Shown here: positions 59,860 through 62,000 of the stretch, piece after piece
Position numbering within the stretch: the first letter of the stretch is position 1
Layout: the number at the start of each line of letters is the position of its first letter
Origin: Neocallimastix lanati (nom. inval.)
Taxonomy: Eukaryota > Neocallimastigomycota > Neocallimastigomycetes > Neocallimastigales > Neocallimastigaceae
NCBI GenBank assembly: GCA_016946835.1
Contig: JACVTC010000061.1
Location: 417,501-479,500, forward strand
Direction of reading: 5' to 3'
Length of the DNA: 62,000 nt
The notes under the pieces: generated by a model
Databases searched by the model: none
Seen by the model: only the letters and a program-made list of their open reading frames with translations
Told to the model about the DNA's origin: nothing
Made by a program: the position numbers and the translations under genes

Positions 59860-62000
59860 CTTTAAAGTAATTTTTAGCTTTAAATATTGATGAAGAAATA
59901 TTTATAAATTATTGATTATTTTTTTTTTAAATATTGTTATATTTTACGATATTAATTATTTTATTAGCTATAATTTTTACAATTTATTGCTTTGTGTAAT
60001 GTTTGTATTATTGAAATTTATATAATAATTTAAAAATAATAATAAAAAAAAAAAAAAAAAAGGAAAATAAAGAAAATTTTTTGAATTTATATACCATTAA
60101 CTTTTTTTTGAATATTTATTATTATTAATAATATTTACATATATATTTTATATATTTTTAAAAATTATTATATTAAATAAAGTATTTATTTTTATAATTT
60201 AAATAGAATGCAATTTATTATTATCAAATAGATTTAAGAATATTTTTAAATAAATTAAAAAAATTCATATTATTTTCCATGTTAATATGAATAAGTGAAA
60301 TTAAAAAAAAAAAATAAATAAATAAAATAATAACTAATATTAAAAATGGTTTAATATTTAATATTTTTAACAATGAAAAAAAAATATATTTTATTAATAA
60401 ATAAACTTTTTTATATTGTAAGTAATATAGAAAAAAAATTAAAGATTAAGAATTTAAATAATAATAAATATTAATACTTTAATACAATTAATATTAAAAA
60501 TGTTTATATCAAAAATATAAACGTAAATTTTTTTTAATTAATTATGGTAATTCTTTTATTAATTACATGTTTATTATGAGTATTTCATTATTGTATAATA
60601 AATAAAGTTTATTAATATATATATTGTTTCTTAATTAAGAATATTTGAAAATTTTATTCCAAATATTCCTTTTTTATATATAGATATGAAAAATTTTACA
60701 TAATTTTAAAATTTAAAATAATAACTTTGTAAATAATACTTTATTGGTTTATCTATTATTTCTATTATTCATTATATATATATATTTTTTTAAAGTTCTA
60801 TCTATTAAATTCTATCTATAATTATTTTTGAGATTTACGAAGTAAATTTTATAATTAATAAAATTTATTAAAATAATTTATATATATATTTTTTTAGTAA
60901 AACTTTATTCCAAATATTCCTTTTTTACATATAAAATTTTACATTATATTTAAATTTAAAAATAAACAATATCATAAATTATACATATATAATTTATTAG
61001 TACATATATTTTATATGTTTCATTTTTTTTTTTAATCATTAAAATATTGATTTATTACCATTTTAAAATTTATCTATTGGTTTAAAAAATTATTTCTTGC
61101 CCAGTTTAAAGAATTTTTTTCTTAAAAAAAAAAAAAAAAAAAAGAATTTAATTATAATTTTATTATAATTTTAAACATAAAATAAAAAAATAAAAAAATA
61201 AAATATTCTTTATTGTTAATAAATATATATTATTCAATTGATAAAATATTATTTTGATTTATAATAATAAGCTCTATATATAATTAAAATATATACTATA
61301 AATTAAATAAAATTTCATAAAATATTATATATAATTCTAAATATTCGTGAAATTTTGAAACCATTTTGAATCTTTCAAGACAATTACTCTAATAATTAAA
61401 GAAAAAATAATTAATTTTAAATCAGTTATATTTAGTTTCATTGTTGTTAAATATACTTCAAATAAGTTATAATAAAATATTATAATTTTTTTTATAAATA
61501 TTATTTAAAATTTTATATAAAATAAAATATTCCAATTCATTTTTTTAATAATCTTAATTTTTATAAAAATTTTCTTATTAATTTAAAAAAAAAATAGAAA
61601 ATATTCGTTTTCAATTAATATTATTTAAAAGATAGAATTATTTATTTTACTAAGAATAATATAAAAAGAGAACAATAAATATATGAATATTATAAAATAT
61701 AGTTATATAATATTTACATAAAATTCCAATAAAACTATTAATAAATATAATATAAAAAATATAATAAATAAATATATAAATAATTGTAATAATAAATCCA
61801 ATAATTAATGAATAAAAATTAATAATAAATAAAAAAAAATTATAAAATTTAGTTTTAATTAATTTACAATTTATTTAAATATAATTTAAAATTACTAGTA
61901 AGTATTGTGAATTTTTAACTTATTTAGTAATTTTAAATTATATTTTTATCACTATTAAACTTTTATAAAGTTATTAATATTTTAGATAATGATTTTTTTT
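59860..62000. other. gene-free right end
   Basis: A+T-rich sequence without coding signal. A direct duplication of about 75 bp (TTATTCCAAATATTCCTTTT, 60656 and 60905) lies about 250 bp apart. The remainder is A/T runs. Confidence 0.5.

Overview
This is a very A+T-rich eukaryotic nuclear window. It has long poly-A/poly-T runs, many short introns (GTAAG/GTAATT donors, AG acceptors), Asn-rich and AAT-repeat proteins, and long gene-free stretches. The fungal-type coactosin and MCM3 genes, the large ankyrin-repeat genes, a bacterial-type AAA-ATPase/nuclease remnant and a LINE remnant together suggest an anaerobic gut fungus (Neocallimastigomycota). That assignment is inference from content. Dictyostelids share the A+T and poly-Asn habit but fit the gene set less well.

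Layout. 0.7-3.6 kb: an LTR retroelement with two ~94% alike LTRs (TGATAT...ATATCA ends) and a broken gag-like frame but no visible pol. 4.4-4.6 kb: the decayed tail of a gene family whose full members lie at 47-60 kb. 5.4-11.3 kb: an intronless 1966-aa ankyrin protein with a predicted N-myristoylation start and a C-terminal hydrophobic segment. 11.9-12.9 kb: a coding-like stretch on the minus strand that stays open only if TAA and TAG are read as Gln. 14.1-22.3 kb: one giant minus-strand ankyrin gene, split into two frames exactly at the end of an AAT run of about 80 units.

25.3-26.4 kb: coactosin (three exons). 27-28.7 kb: remnants of retroelement tails, a perfect 48-bp palindrome and a higher-GC island. 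29.1-34.4 kb: MCM3 (13 exons, 813 aa, complete). 36.4-38.3 kb: a decayed LINE reverse transcriptase. 38.3-40 kb: a decayed AAA-ATPase/PD-(D/E)XK gene. 41.7 kb: a small intact gene with a strong high-expression codon bias and four F-x-x-G motifs.

46.9-59.9 kb: three tandem minus-strand paralogues with identical four-exon structure. Each has a putative helix-turn-helix N-terminal half and an Asn/Ser/Thr/Gln-rich tail with a conserved end. The middle copy carries one in-frame TAA and is otherwise intact. The intergenic DNA between the paralogues contains its own tandem duplications. The last 2 kb shows no gene.

Housekeeping genes (coactosin for actin dynamics, MCM3 for the replicative helicase) sit among family expansions and degraded mobile DNA. 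I see no operon-like functional link between neighbours, and no tRNA, rRNA or CRISPR array.
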